Origin: Streptomyces sp. NBC_01016
GTDB taxonomy: Bacteria; Actinomycetota; Actinomycetes; Streptomycetales; Streptomycetaceae
Assembly: GCF_026341035.1 (NCBI RefSeq)
Contig: NZ_JAPEOQ010000002.1
Coordinates: 2,170,001 to 2,234,000, forward strand
Length of the DNA stretch: 64,000 bases
Reading direction: 5' to 3'
Notes under the pieces: generated by a model
Databases searched by the model: none
What the model was told of the DNA's origin: nothing
What the model saw: the letters and a program-made list of their open reading frames with translations, nothing else
Translations under genes and position numbers: made by a program
Shown: positions 8,687-17,521 of the stretch, piece after piece
Layout of the letters: each line of letters begins with the position of its first letter
Numbering within the stretch: position 1 is the first letter of the stretch

Positions 8687-10882
8687 TCACAGCAATGCTT
8701 CTGCCGTGATGGGGAGTTGGCGAACCCGGCGACCAGTGGCGTTGAACACCGCGTTGGCGATGGCGGGGGCCACGCCCACCATGACGACCTCGCCGAGCCC
8801 CTTGACACCGAGCGGATCCGCCTCGCGGTCCTCGCCGTCCAGATAGATGGCCTTGAGGTCGGGGACGTCGGCGTGCACCGGCACCAGATAGTCCGCCAGG
8901 TTGGCGTTCGCGATGCGGCCGTCGCGGTGGTCGGTGGCAGTGTGCTCCAGCAGGGCCTGCCCGATGCCGCCCACCATGCCGCCGAAGGCCTGGCTCTCGG
9001 CGAGCTTGGGGCTGATGATGCGTCCCGCGTCGTACACGCCGAGCACTCGGCGCACCCGCACCAGGCCCAGGGTGGCGTCGACGGCCACCTCGGCGAACGT
9101 CGCGTTGTAGGCATGCATGGAGTGCCGTTCCGTGCCCGGCGCCCCGGCGTACGAGCCGTCGGCTTCGAGATGCCCGAGGTCGTTGCGCGAGAGCAGCTGC
9201 CGGTACGTCTCGCCGCGGGCCGGGTCACCCTTCACGTGCAGGCGCCCACTGCGCACCACGACGTCCTCGGCGTTCACGCCGTGGAGAGGCGAGTCCTCGT
9301 CCTCGATCGCGAGCTCGACGGCCCGTCGGCGGACCTTGTCGCAGCCGTCGAGGACGGCGGAGCCGACGCTGGCCATGGTTTGCGAGCCACCGTGCGGTGG
9401 GGTCGGCGGGAAGAGGGAGTCGCCGATACGGACGGTCACGTTGCGGACGGTCAGACCGAGTGCATCGGCGGCGACCTGTGTCTGGGATGTATAGGTCCCC
9501 GGGCCCATGTCACTGGCCGCGGTCTCGACGATCGCCGTGCCGTCGGCGGCCAGGCGGACATGGGCCTCGGCGGCGCCGCGCGCGGTGTGATAGACGCCCG
9601 CGGCCATGCCCATGCCGATCAGCCAGTCGCCCTCGCGCCGTGCGCGCGGCTTGGCCGAGCGTCGCTCCCAGCCGAACTCGCGGGCGCCCACCGTGTAGCA
9701 CTCGCGCAGTCGGCGCGTCGACCAGGGCAGCCCGGACGACTCGTCCTCGTCGGGCTCGTTGCGCTGACGCAGTTCGATTGGATCGATGCCGAGCCGGTCG
9801 GCGAGTTCGTCGACCGCCGACTCGATCACGTACGACGCCGTCGCGGGACCTGGGCCACGCATCCAGATCGGCGTGTTCACATCCAACGGAACGGTCCGGT
9901 AGGCCTGACTCACGTTGCTCGTGCTGTACAGCATCCGGCCGGGGTCCAGGACCCCCTCGGTGAACGTCTCGTACGACGACGTCTCGTGTTCCAACTCGTG
10001 GGCCATCGCGGTGAGCCGACCTCGGCGGTCGGCGCCGAGACGCAGGCGGTACTCGTACTCGGGCCGGAAGCCCGTACCGAAGAACTGCTGCTTGCGGGTC
10101 AGGACCAGCTTGACGGGACGCTTCACGACCCGTGCCGCGAGCGCGGCGGCCACCGTGTGCGGCCAGCAGCGCAGGCCACTGCCGAACCCGCCGCCGACGA
10201 ACGGGGAGATGACCCGCACCGACTTGAACGGCACGTCGAACACCGTGGACAGCTCGGTCTGGGTACCGACCACCCATTGGGTCTTGTCCCAGACGGTGAG
10301 CTTGTCGCCCTTCCAGCGGGCGATGGTGGCGTGCAGCTCCATCGCGTTGTGGTGGTTGCGAGCCAGGCGGTACGTCAGGTCGAGACGCACATCCGCCTTG
10401 CGGAGACCCGAGTCCACATCACCGCGCGAGTACTCCGTGGGCTTGTCCGGCTCGCCCTTGCTCAGCTCGGTCGTGGGATGTTCGGCGTCGTAGCGGACCT
10501 TGACGAGGCTCGCGGCGTGCTGGGCCACCTCCAGGGAGGTGGCCACGACGACGGCCACGGGCTGCCCGTGGAAGCGGACCTTGTCGTCCTGGAAGACCCG
10601 CAAGCGGGCGCCCGGCGGGTTGTTGGAGGCCTTGTTGTCCTTGTACGGGAGCTTGGGCGCGTTCCCGTGGTGGATCACGGCGAGGACGCCACGCTGGGCC
10701 TCGGCATCACTTGTGTCGATCGACGTGATCCGGCCCCGACCGATCGAGGCATCCACCATGACGGCGTGCACGACTCCGGCCACCTCGTGCTCGGCGGAAT
10801 ACTTCGCCCGGCCGGTGACCTTCAACCGGCCGTCCACACGCGAGAGCGGTGCTCCGACGGCTGCCTGCGGCTGGGGGCTCAT
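8687..10882 (-). CDS. paoC: Molybdenum-binding large subunit of aldehyde oxidoreductase
   Basis: This 731-residue protein belongs to the xanthine dehydrogenase/aldehyde oxidase large-subunit family. It starts with PLSRVDGRLKVTGRAKYSAEH, carries FVGGGFGSGLRCWPHTVAAALAARV for pterin contacts, and ends with GVKGLGEVV, whose Glu698 corresponds to the catalytic base. It should oxidise aldehydes to acids at a Mo-cofactor site. The ATG at 10882 overlaps the stop of the FAD subunit gene (ATGA), so the two are translationally coupled. Aromatic aldehydes are a known substrate class for PaoABC. Substrate here is inferred only from that similarity. Confidence 0.9.
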   Translation of the reverse strand: MSPQPQAAVGAPLSRVDGRLKVTGRAKYSAEHEVAGVVHAVMVDASIGRGRITSIDTSDAEAQRGVLAVIHHGNAPKLPYKDNKASNNPPGARLRVFQDDKVRFHGQPVAVVVATSLEVAQHAASLVKVRYDAEHPTTELSKGEPDKPTEYSRGDVDSGLRKADVRLDLTYRLARNHHNAMELHATIARWKGDKLTVWDKTQWVVGTQTELSTVFDVPFKSVRVISPFVGGGFGSGLRCWPHTVAAALAARVVKRPVKLVLTRKQQFFGTGFRPEYEYRLRLGADRRGRLTAMAHELEHETSSYETFTEGVLDPGRMLYSTSNVSQAYRTVPLDVNTPIWMRGPGPATASYVIESAVDELADRLGIDPIELRQRNEPDEDESSGLPWSTRRLRECYTVGAREFGWERRSAKPRARREGDWLIGMGMAAGVYHTARGAAEAHVRLAADGTAIVETAASDMGPGTYTSQTQVAADALGLTVRNVTVRIGDSLFPPTPPHGGSQTMASVGSAVLDGCDKVRRRAVELAIEDEDSPLHGVNAEDVVVRSGRLHVKGDPARGETYRQLLSRNDLGHLEADGSYAGAPGTERHSMHAYNATFAEVAVDATLGLVRVRRVLGVYDAGRIISPKLAESQAFGGMVGGIGQALLEHTATDHRDGRIANANLADYLVPVHADVPDLKAIYLDGEDREADPLGVKGLGEVVMVGVAPAIANAVFNATGRRVRQLPITAEALL

Positions 10883-11859
10883 GCCATGTCTCCTACGGTG
10901 CGCAGCTGGCGTTCGACGGTCCGCCGGAGCAGGTCGACCTTGAAGCGGTTGTGCTTCAACGGCCGGGCGCCCTCGGCGGAGCCGGCGGCGGCCTCGGACC
11001 ACAGCCGGTCCGAAGGGCGCTCACCGGTCAGGGCGCGCTCGACGGCGCGTAGCCGCCAAGGAACGGTGCCGACGCCGCCGGCCGCGACCCTGGCCTCGCG
11101 GATGACTCCGTCGCTGACGTGCAGGGCGACGGCCGCCGAGGTGAGGGCGAACTCGTACGACTGCCGGTCGCGGACCTTGAGGTATCCGGACTTGAGCGGG
11201 CGGGGGAGCGCGGGAAGCTCGACCGCGGTGATCAGCTCGCCGTGCCTGAGCGCATGCTCACGGTTCGGCGTGTTGCCCGGACGGAGCAGGAAGTCGAGGA
11301 ACGGGACGGTGCGTTCGCCGTCGGGACCGAGCAGATGGACCTGAGCGTCCAGGGCCGCGAAGGCGACGGCCACGTCCGAGGGATGGGTGGCGACGCAGCT
11401 CTCGGACGTGCCGAGAATCGCGTGCGCGCGGTTCACGCCCCCGCGCGCCGCACACCCCGAGCCCGGCTCCCGCTTGTTGCAGTCGGCGGTGACATCGCGG
11501 AAGTACGTGCAGCGGGTGCGCTGCATGATGTTGCCGCCGATGGTGGCCATGTTGCGCAGCTGGGCCGACGCGCTCAGCTCCAGCGCCTCGGACACGACCG
11601 GGAAGAGGCTGCGCACCTTCGAGTGCGCGGCGGCCTCGCTCATCGTCACCAGGGCACCGATGCGGAGGCCTCCGCGCTTGGTGACGTTGAACTCGCGCAG
11701 CGGCAGCCTGCTGATGTCGACGAGTGTGTCGGGCCGTTCGACGGTCTCGCGCATGAGGTCGACGAGTGTGGTGCCACCGGCGATGTAGCGGCCGCCACGA
11801 CGCCCGGCGCCGACAGCCTCACGGGCGTCGTTCGCCTGTGTGTAGGTGAAGGGATGCAT
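10879..11859 (-). CDS. paoB: FAD-binding subunit of aldehyde oxidoreductase
   Basis: This 326-residue protein has the two FAD-binding signatures of the CO-dehydrogenase flavoprotein family, YIAGGTTLVD (near 25) and MATIGGNIM (near 105). Cys117, Cys127 and Cys136, in RCTYFRDVTADCNKREPGSGC, match the insertion that binds an extra [4Fe-4S] cluster in PaoB-type subunits. That feature separates it from ordinary xanthine dehydrogenase FAD subunits. It passes electrons between the 2Fe-2S subunit and the acceptor. It lies between the iron-sulfur and molybdenum subunit genes with a 12-bp upstream gap and a 4-bp downstream overlap. Confidence 0.9.
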   Translation of the reverse strand: MHPFTYTQANDAREAVGAGRRGGRYIAGGTTLVDLMRETVERPDTLVDISRLPLREFNVTKRGGLRIGALVTMSEAAAHSKVRSLFPVVSEALELSASAQLRNMATIGGNIMQRTRCTYFRDVTADCNKREPGSGCAARGGVNRAHAILGTSESCVATHPSDVAVAFAALDAQVHLLGPDGERTVPFLDFLLRPGNTPNREHALRHGELITAVELPALPRPLKSGYLKVRDRQSYEFALTSAAVALHVSDGVIREARVAAGGVGTVPWRLRAVERALTGERPSDRLWSEAAAGSAEGARPLKHNRFKVDLLRRTVERQLRTVGDMA

Positions 11860-11871
11860 AGGGGTCGTGTC

Positions 11872-12510
11872 TCACTTCCGGCCGGCGGTCTGCTCGACCG
11901 CGCGCACGATCTTCGGGTAACAGCCGCAGCGGCAGATGTTGCCGCTCATCCACTCGCGGATCTCGTCAGGGGAGCCCGTGTGGCCCTCCTCGATGCAGCC
12001 GACGCCGGACATGATCTGGCCGGGTGTGCAGTAGCCGCACTGGAAGGCGTCCTCGTCGATGAAGGCCTGCTGCAGCGGGTGGAGCTTGTCCTCGGTGCTG
12101 ATGCCTTCGATGGTGGTGACCTCGGCGCCGTCGAGGCGAACGGCCAGCGTGAGACAGGAGTTGACGCGCCGTCCGTCGACGAGGACCGTGCAGGCCCCGC
12201 AAGCGCCCGCGTTGCAGCCCTTCTTCGAACCGGTGAGCTCCAAGTGCTCGCGCAGCAGGTCGAGCAGCGACGTGCGGTTGTCGACGGTGAACGTGTGTCG
12301 GCGGCCGTTGACGCTCAGGGCGACTCGGCTCGTGGGGGCGGCCGTCGCGGCCGCCGCTTCGGGTTCGGAGAGGATGCTCCCTCCGATGACGCCCCCCGCG
12401 ATCGCGACACCGCCCACGGCCGTGGTCGTGGCGATGAACGTACGTCGCGTCGGCGCCGGGCTTGCTTCGTTCGGCGGGGGTGGGGCGGAGTCGGAAAGCT
12501 CGGTAGACAT
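11872..12510 (-). CDS. paoA: Tat-exported 2Fe-2S subunit of aldehyde oxidoreductase
   Basis: A 212-residue protein whose N-terminus has a twin-arginine motif (TRRTFIAT, Arg22-Arg23) followed by a hydrophobic Ala/Gly stretch to about residue 48, a Tat signal as in PaoA. Two iron-sulfur domains follow. The plant-type cluster uses Cys99, Cys104, Cys107 and Cys119. The second uses Cys158, Cys161, Cys193 and Cys195 (CGYC...CRCGC). The other subunits lack signals, so the complex is probably exported folded through this subunit. This is the first gene of the operon. An operator-like motif lies about 250 bp upstream, at 12757-12776. Confidence 0.92.
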   Translation of the reverse strand: MSTELSDSAPPPPNEASPAPTRRTFIATTTAVGGVAIAGGVIGGSILSEPEAAAATAAPTSRVALSVNGRRHTFTVDNRTSLLDLLREHLELTGSKKGCNAGACGACTVLVDGRRVNSCLTLAVRLDGAEVTTIEGISTEDKLHPLQQAFIDEDAFQCGYCTPGQIMSGVGCIEEGHTGSPDEIREWMSGNICRCGCYPKIVRAVEQTAGRK

Positions 12511-12756
12511 AGGAAGTCTTTCGCTCGCGATGGGAGACGGGGAAGCTGCCGGTGATTCCGCGACGCTTTCCGAACCGACCGTTACCGACGAAGGATCTCG
12601 TGGATTCCTGCTACTTGATGTTCATCGGCCGGGGGAGGCGAATTGCGGGCCTCCTCGACGTCTTCGCGTTTCAGGTCGCACCGCACTCGCGGAGATCACT
12701 TGCGGATATCCACGCTGCGATCGTACGACGGTCGGCGGAGGATTCGAGGATTTCAA

Positions 12757-12776
12757 GGGTGCCCTGTCAGTACACC
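12757..12776 (-). promoter_or_regulatory. XRE-type operator motif, copy A
   Basis: Read on the minus strand the site is GGTGTACTGACAGGGCACCC. It shares the core GTACTSNNAGGG with five other sites at 13681, 13738, 19549, 19613 and 21954. It overlaps the last codons and stop of the XRE regulator gene and lies upstream of paoA, so it may mark a separate promoter for the paoABCD-like operon. Confidence 0.5.
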
Positions 12777-13648
12777 TCTCGGCGGAACTCCGGGAGCTCG
12801 GAGGCGGCCCAAGAGGCGAGCAGCCGCAGGTTTTCCCTTGTTGGAGAGCCGGGCTCGGCGCTGTAGACGGTGAGGTTGAGACCGGGGTCGGCGGCCAGGT
12901 CAAGTCCTTCGTACGCCAAGGCCAGTTCGCCGACGACAGGGTGGCGGAAGTGCTTCACGCCCGTGCCGTGGTGGCGCACATCGTGCGCGCCCCATCGCCT
13001 GCGGAACTCGTCGCTGCACGTGGACAGTTCACCCACCAGATCGTGCAGCTCCTTGTCGTACGGGTTGCGTCCCGCCTCGGTCCGCAGAATGGCGACGGTG
13101 ATGTCGGCCATCAGCTCCCAGTCCACGTAGAAATTGTGGGCCCTTTCGTCGAGGAACCCGAAACGGGCGAAGTTCGACGGGCATCGCGAGTTGTCGTACA
13201 TGTCGCAGAGAAAGGCCCGCGCGAGATGATTCGAGGCGAGTAGATCCATTCGGCCGTTGCGGATGAATGCGGGGCCCTCGGTGATCGAGTCGAGCATCCA
13301 TTGCAGTCCAGGGCGTGGCGTCCAGCGCTTGGTGGCGCGTCGTCTGGGCCGTGTCAGAGCGGTCATGCCCCCGGCCGCCTGCGCCAAATTGAACAGGTGG
13401 GCTCGCTCCGCGTCGTCCAGCTGCAACGCGCGGGCGACGCCTGCGAGCACAGCGGCGGACGCCCCGGCCAGGTTCCCCCGCTCCAGCCGTGAGTAGTACT
13501 CCGTGCTCACATCGGCCAGTGCGGCGACCTCGCTGCGGCGCAGTCCCGGCACCCGGCGGTTGGGCCCTGCGGGCAGTCCGGCTTGTTCAGGAGTGATCTT
13601 GGCTCGCCGCGAGACGAGGAACTCGCGGACTTCCGTTCGATTGTCCAC
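12767..13648 (-). CDS. XRE-family regulator with MmyB-like ligand-binding domain
   Basis: This 293-residue protein starts at GTG 13648 (VDNRTEVREFLVSRRAKI). The HTH spans about residues 25-75 (RRVPGLRRSEVAALADVSTEYYSRLERG). The rest matches the MLTR/MmyB-like ligand-binding domain: WMLDSITEGPAFIRNGRMDLLASN and RTEAGRNPYDKELHDLVGEL. It is a clear paralog of the regulator at 19667 (same start and motif order). It reads toward paoABCD on the same strand and away from the Bcr/CflA pump. Operator-like motifs lie at both its ends, so autoregulation and control of both neighbours are plausible. No ligand can be inferred. Confidence 0.87.
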   Translation of the reverse strand: MDNRTEVREFLVSRRAKITPEQAGLPAGPNRRVPGLRRSEVAALADVSTEYYSRLERGNLAGASAAVLAGVARALQLDDAERAHLFNLAQAAGGMTALTRPRRRATKRWTPRPGLQWMLDSITEGPAFIRNGRMDLLASNHLARAFLCDMYDNSRCPSNFARFGFLDERAHNFYVDWELMADITVAILRTEAGRNPYDKELHDLVGELSTCSDEFRRRWGAHDVRHHGTGVKHFRHPVVGELALAYEGLDLAADPGLNLTVYSAEPGSPTRENLRLLASWAASELPEFRREVY

Positions 13649-13680
13649 GTGACGACCGTAAGTGCGTGATGCTCGCCGTG

Positions 13681-13700
13681 GGGTGCCCTGTGAGTACCCC
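13681..13700 (-). promoter_or_regulatory. XRE-type operator motif, copy B
   Basis: On the minus strand the site is GGGGTACTCACAGGGCACCC, one of the closest matches to the shared motif. It lies 33 bp upstream of the GTG start of the regulator, in the divergent region with the Bcr/CflA gene, so it fits autorepression. Confidence 0.6.
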
Positions 13701-13737
13701 TCCCAGCAGGGTCCCCCAGCTGTCCCACTGGGGAGAC

Positions 13738-13757
13738 AGGGGCCCTGGCAGTACACC
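13738..13757 (-). promoter_or_regulatory. XRE-type operator motif, copy C
   Basis: On the minus strand the site is GGTGTACTGCCAGGGCCCCT. It lies 57 bp from copy B and nearer to the efflux-pump gene, so paired binding of the regulator across the divergent promoter is possible. Confidence 0.55.
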
Positions 13758-13864
13758 CCTCAGGAGGGACTCCCGCACGCGCGCCTACCGAGGTTTGCTG
13801 GTCGTGCAAGAAGTCGTCTGGACCTCACGGATCAACCGTGACGTCACCCCCCGGAAGGAAGCGC

Positions 13865-15145
13865 GTGAGCGCCACCCCTGACCGGCCCGCCACACGCACA
13901 CGTGCCGTGGGCCGGCCCCTGGCAATCGTTCTGTGTCTGCTGACGGTCTTCGGACCGATCTCCATGGATCTGTACCTGCCTGTCCTGCCTGCTCTCACCG
14001 ACGAGTTGGGGGCGGCCACCTCCACGGCGCAACTCACCGTCACCGCTTGCCTGTTCGGCCTCGCGCTCGGTCAGACCATCGCCGGCCCGTTGTCGGACCG
14101 GTTCGGTCGTCGGCGGCCGCTGCTCATCGGCGTGGTGGCGTACGTGCTCACATCCGTGCTGTGCGCGGTCAGCCCGACCGTCGAGACACTGGTCGCCGCG
14201 CGGTTCGTTCAGGGGCTTGCCGGAGCGGTGGGCATCGTCATCGCTCAGGCGGCCGGGCGGGACCTCTACGCGGGCAAGCAACTCGTGCGGTACTACGGCC
14301 GGCTGACCGTGATCGCGGGTCTCGCGGCCATCATCGGCCCGGTGTTCGGTGGGCAGCTGGCCGCCGTCACCGACTGGCGCGGCATTTTCCTGTTCCTGTC
14401 GGCGGTCGGCGCTGCGATCCTGGTCGCGGTTCTGGTCGTCCTCCGTGAAACCCTGCCGCGGCACAACCGCGTCGCGGGCGGGTTCGCGCAGACCGGTCGC
14501 GCCTACCGGAAGCTGCTCGCCGACCGGGCGTTCCTCGGCGCGGTGCTCGTCATCGGCTTTCTGAACGCTGCCATCTTCGCGTACCTCAGTGGCGCGACGT
14601 ATGTGCTCCAGGGCTTTTACGGACTCTCCCCGCAGGGCTACTCCCTCGCGTTCGGTCTGAACTCGCTCGGGTTCATGGTGTGCGGCTTCGTCGCCGGACG
14701 GACGGCGGAACGGTGGTCGGAACGAGGCACGCTGGTCACTGGTCTGACGGTGTGCCTGCTCGGTGCGGGAGGACTACTCCTCACCGCCCTCCTGCACCTT
14801 CCTCTTCCCGCCGTGGTGGTCTCGCTGTTGCTGATGGTGAGCGGCGTGGCCACCGCGACTCCGCCCGCGACGGCCCTCGCCCTGGCCGGTTACCCGGACG
14901 TCGCGGGCACGGCCTCGTCGCTCTTGGGACTCGCCCAGTTCGCCCTCGGAGGCCTCGTGGCACCGCTCGCAGGGGCCGGGGGGCCGGACACCGCCGTACC
15001 GCTCGGGTGTGTCACCGTCACCTCCACCGCACTCGCCGCGACGGCCTACGCCACGATGATCCGCCGCTCCACTGCGGCGTCCTCGGCCGGCCCGGACACA
15101 CCAACGAATGACGCCAGGAAGCAGCCGGCGCAGACGGCTTCCTGA
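13865..15145 (+). CDS. MFS efflux transporter, Bcr/CflA subfamily
   Basis: I chose GTG 13865 because GGAAGGA lies six bases upstream; the frame remains open further 5'. The 426-residue product has twelve predicted membrane segments. It begins with PLAIVLCLLTVFGPISMDLYLP and has the cytoplasmic loop GPLSDRFGRRRPLL, a classic Bcr/CflA pattern. Such pumps export drugs or small metabolites with proton antiport. It diverges from the XRE regulator, with two operator-like sites between them, suggesting ligand-dependent derepression. Chloramphenicol- or bicyclomycin-type substrates are known for the family; the substrate here is not determinable. Confidence 0.88.
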   Translation: MSATPDRPATRTRAVGRPLAIVLCLLTVFGPISMDLYLPVLPALTDELGAATSTAQLTVTACLFGLALGQTIAGPLSDRFGRRRPLLIGVVAYVLTSVLCAVSPTVETLVAARFVQGLAGAVGIVIAQAAGRDLYAGKQLVRYYGRLTVIAGLAAIIGPVFGGQLAAVTDWRGIFLFLSAVGAAILVAVLVVLRETLPRHNRVAGGFAQTGRAYRKLLADRAFLGAVLVIGFLNAAIFAYLSGATYVLQGFYGLSPQGYSLAFGLNSLGFMVCGFVAGRTAERWSERGTLVTGLTVCLLGAGGLLLTALLHLPLPAVVVSLLLMVSGVATATPPATALALAGYPDVAGTASSLLGLAQFALGGLVAPLAGAGGPDTAVPLGCVTVTSTALAATAYATMIRRSTAASSAGPDTPTNDARKQPAQTAS

Positions 15146-15178
15146 CACCTTCATGCGCACACCCGACGAGGCGGCACC

Positions 15179-15871
15179 GTGAATCGACATCCAGAACCCG
15201 ACTCCGTATCCCGGGCGGAGAGTGCGTCCCGACGGCCGCGGCCACTGCTCCTGGCGGTGGCCGCACTGGCCGCCGCCGTCGGCATCACCACGGCCGCGGT
15301 CACCGCCGGCGATCCTCCGGGCAGCGCCCCCAGCGGTGTGGAGAGGGACAACCGGCCCGGTGCGGTGGACGCGGCATCGGCTCAGTGGCTCGCCGCCTCA
15401 CCGGCCAACTATCGGGTCGCCGACCGCCCGGACGACTACCGCGTCGACCGCATCGTCGTCCATGTGACGCAGTCCCGCTTCGCGGACGCCGTTCACGCCT
15501 TCCGTGACCCCGCACATCAGGCCGCCGCCCACTATGTGGTGCGAGCATCCGACGGCCACATCGCCCAGACCGTCCGCGAGGCGGATGTGGCTTACCACGC
15601 GGGCAACAGGGAGTGGAACGAGCGCAGCGTCGGCGTCGAACACGAAGGGTATGTCGACGACCCGCAGCGCTGGTTCACCGACGCCGCCTACGAAGCCTCC
15701 GCGGAGCTCGTCGCCGGGATCGCCGAGCGGCACGGCATCCCGGTCGACCGCGAGCACATCGTCGGCCACAGCGAGGTCCCCGGCGCGACCCACACGGATC
15801 CGGGCCGCTACTGGGACTGGGACCGGTATTTGCGACTGGTCCGGGATGCGCAGGAACGGCTCACCGCCTGA
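15179..15871 (+). CDS. Secreted N-acetylmuramoyl-L-alanine amidase (Amidase_2)
   Basis: GTG start at 15179; 230 residues. Residues 20-45 form a hydrophobic signal or anchor (LLLAVAALAAAVGITTAAV) after a basic start. The amidase/PGRP domain follows: RIVVHVTQ supplies one zinc-binding His, and GHSEVPGATHTDPG supplies the second His and the Asp at the usual 10-residue spacing. AHYVVRASDGHIAQTV and SVGVEHEGY are also typical. The enzyme should cut the bond between MurNAc and L-Ala of peptidoglycan outside the cell. It follows the pump gene by 33 bp, but no functional tie is apparent. Confidence 0.9.
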   Translation: MNRHPEPDSVSRAESASRRPRPLLLAVAALAAAVGITTAAVTAGDPPGSAPSGVERDNRPGAVDAASAQWLAASPANYRVADRPDDYRVDRIVVHVTQSRFADAVHAFRDPAHQAAAHYVVRASDGHIAQTVREADVAYHAGNREWNERSVGVEHEGYVDDPQRWFTDAAYEASAELVAGIAERHGIPVDREHIVGHSEVPGATHTDPGRYWDWDRYLRLVRDAQERLTA

Positions 15872-15908
15872 ACCCCTCGTCGGTGTGCCGCTACCAAGCC
15901 TGGCCTGG

Positions 15909-16859
15909 TCAGGGCACCCGGTGCCCGGCTGCGCTGATCAGGCCGTACCACTCGGCACGGGTGAGTGGGATGTCAGAGCCCGCTGCGGCCTCGGCGACAC
16001 GTTCCGGGGTGGTCGTGCCGAGGACGACCTGCATGGCTGCCGGGTGCCGGGTGATCCACGCCGTGGCGATCGCGATCGGGGTCGCGCCGTACTTCGCGGT
16101 GAGTCGGTCCAACAGCTCATTGAGCTCCGGGTAGTCCTCGGAGCCGAAGAAGACGCCGTCCTGGAAGCCCTTCTGGAACGGAGACCAAGCCTGCAGCGTG
16201 ATTCCGCTGATGCGGCAGTAGTCGACGATGCCGCCGCCGTCGCGGGTGAGGGAGTCGGGCTCGCCGACCATGTTCGAGGCCAGCCCCTGAGCCACGATCG
16301 TGGAGTGTGTCACCGAGAGCTGGACCTGGTTGGCCACCAACGGCTGCCGCACGGCGGTCTTGAGCAGGTCGATCTGGCGCGGGGTGTGGTTGGAGACACC
16401 GAACGCCCGGACCTTGCCGGAGGATTCGAGGTCGTCGAAGGCCCGTGCCACCTCTTCGGGTTCGACGAGGGCGTCGGGCCGGTGCAGGAGCAGCACGTCG
16501 ATGTAGTCCGTGTTGAGCGCGCGCAGCGAGTCCTCGACGGAGGAGACGATGTGTGTGTAGGACGAGTCGTAGTGCCACTCCGCGTCCACGATCCCGGTCT
16601 TCGTCTGCAGCGTGATCTGCTCACGCTCCGCCGCGGAGAGCCCGAGCGCCTCGCCGAAGCGGCGCTCGCACCAGTGCGTGCCGCCGCCGGGGTGCTTGAA
16701 CCCGTACAGATCGGCGTGGTCGAAGAAGTCGATCCCCGCCTCGCGCGCGGTGGTGTAGAGGTCGCGGATCTGGTCGTCGGTCTTGTCGGAGATCCGCATC
16801 ATCCCGCTGATGACGTTCGGGGCGCGGCCGTCGTTCGTGCCGAAGGGCACGGTCCTCAT
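15909..16859 (-). CDS. Aldo/keto reductase
   Basis: ATG start at 16859; 316 residues, normal length. The NADPH-dependent aldo/keto reductase barrel has the expected Asp and Tyr (IDFFDHADLYGF), the Lys in LQTKTGI and the His in LLLHRPDALVEPEEVA. The pattern with VSNHTP and WSPFQKG resembles the YdhF subgroup. It reduces aldehydes or ketones; the substrate is unknown. It is the last gene of a leftward operon headed by the zinc alcohol dehydrogenase, and follows a decayed SDR. Confidence 0.88.
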   Translation of the reverse strand: MRTVPFGTNDGRAPNVISGMMRISDKTDDQIRDLYTTAREAGIDFFDHADLYGFKHPGGGTHWCERRFGEALGLSAAEREQITLQTKTGIVDAEWHYDSSYTHIVSSVEDSLRALNTDYIDVLLLHRPDALVEPEEVARAFDDLESSGKVRAFGVSNHTPRQIDLLKTAVRQPLVANQVQLSVTHSTIVAQGLASNMVGEPDSLTRDGGGIVDYCRISGITLQAWSPFQKGFQDGVFFGSEDYPELNELLDRLTAKYGATPIAIATAWITRHPAAMQVVLGTTTPERVAEAAAGSDIPLTRAEWYGLISAAGHRVP

Positions 16860-16905
16860 GGTGTTCTCTCTCTGTTGCTTGTTTCGATACGGGGTGGGGT
16901 GTCGC

Positions 16906-17519
16906 CTACTGCGCGGTGAAGCCGCCGTCGACGGGCAGCGCCACTCCGGTGACGTAGCCAGCGCCATCGCTGCACAGTCACAGCACTGCGCCGGCGATCT
17001 CCTCGGGCCCGCCGACGCGGGCCATCGGGGTCACGGCGAGCGTGGCGTCCACGTCGAGTTCGCCCGCGGTGCTCATGCGCTCGACCATCGGGGTAGCGAT
17101 CGTGCCGGGGCACACGGCGTTGACGCGGATGCCGAGCGGCGCGTACTCGAGGCCCAGACACCGCGCAGGTTGACCGCGACGACCGAGTCGAAGGACGTGG
17201 CGGGTTCGTCGGCCGCTCCGGAGGGAGGGAGCATGATGCCGGCGTTGTTGAAGGCCATGTCGAGGCGGCCGAACGCCTCGACGGTCGCGGCGACGGCATC
17301 GGCGACCTGCTGCTCATCGGACACATCGCATTCCAGGGCGAGCATGCGGTAGCCGTCGCGGGTTAACTCCTCGCCGAGGCGCTCCACGGCGTCACGGTTG
17401 ATGTCCGCCAGCGCGACCGCGGCACCTGCCTCGGCGAAGGCACGAGCCGTGGCCGCACCCATGCCGGCGCTGGCGCCGGTGACGAACGCGACCTGCCCAC
17501 TGAAGTCGTATTGCACCAT
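16906..17519 (-). pseudogene. Decayed short-chain dehydrogenase/reductase
   Basis: The reading frame begins normally at ATG 17519, two bases after the previous SDR stop, with FVTGASAGMGAATARAFAEAG, a good Rossmann start, and FNNAGIMLPP. Near 17145-17160 the frame jumps from VNLRGVW to [16 protein letters not shown], so the segment that should hold the catalytic Ser-Tyr-Lys is missing and the frame is shifted. Further on, AVL*LCSDGAGYVTGVALPVDGGF contains TGA at 16978-16980 in place of the usual Trp codon. The family C-terminus then ends at 16906. The gene has at least two lesions and cannot give an active SDR. Confidence 0.85.
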
Positions 17520-17521
17520 CG

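Noticed and set aside
8456-11344. A 962-codon open frame on the plus strand, opposite the aldehyde oxidoreductase genes
   Set aside because: It is the antisense image of strongly supported subunit genes on the minus strand and has no family motif. Long opposite frames are normal in DNA this GC-rich.
15912-15926. GGGCACC-C-GGTGCCC as a terminator between the amidase and the aldo/keto reductase
   Set aside because: It lies inside the last codons of the reductase gene and is short, so it may be a coding coincidence.
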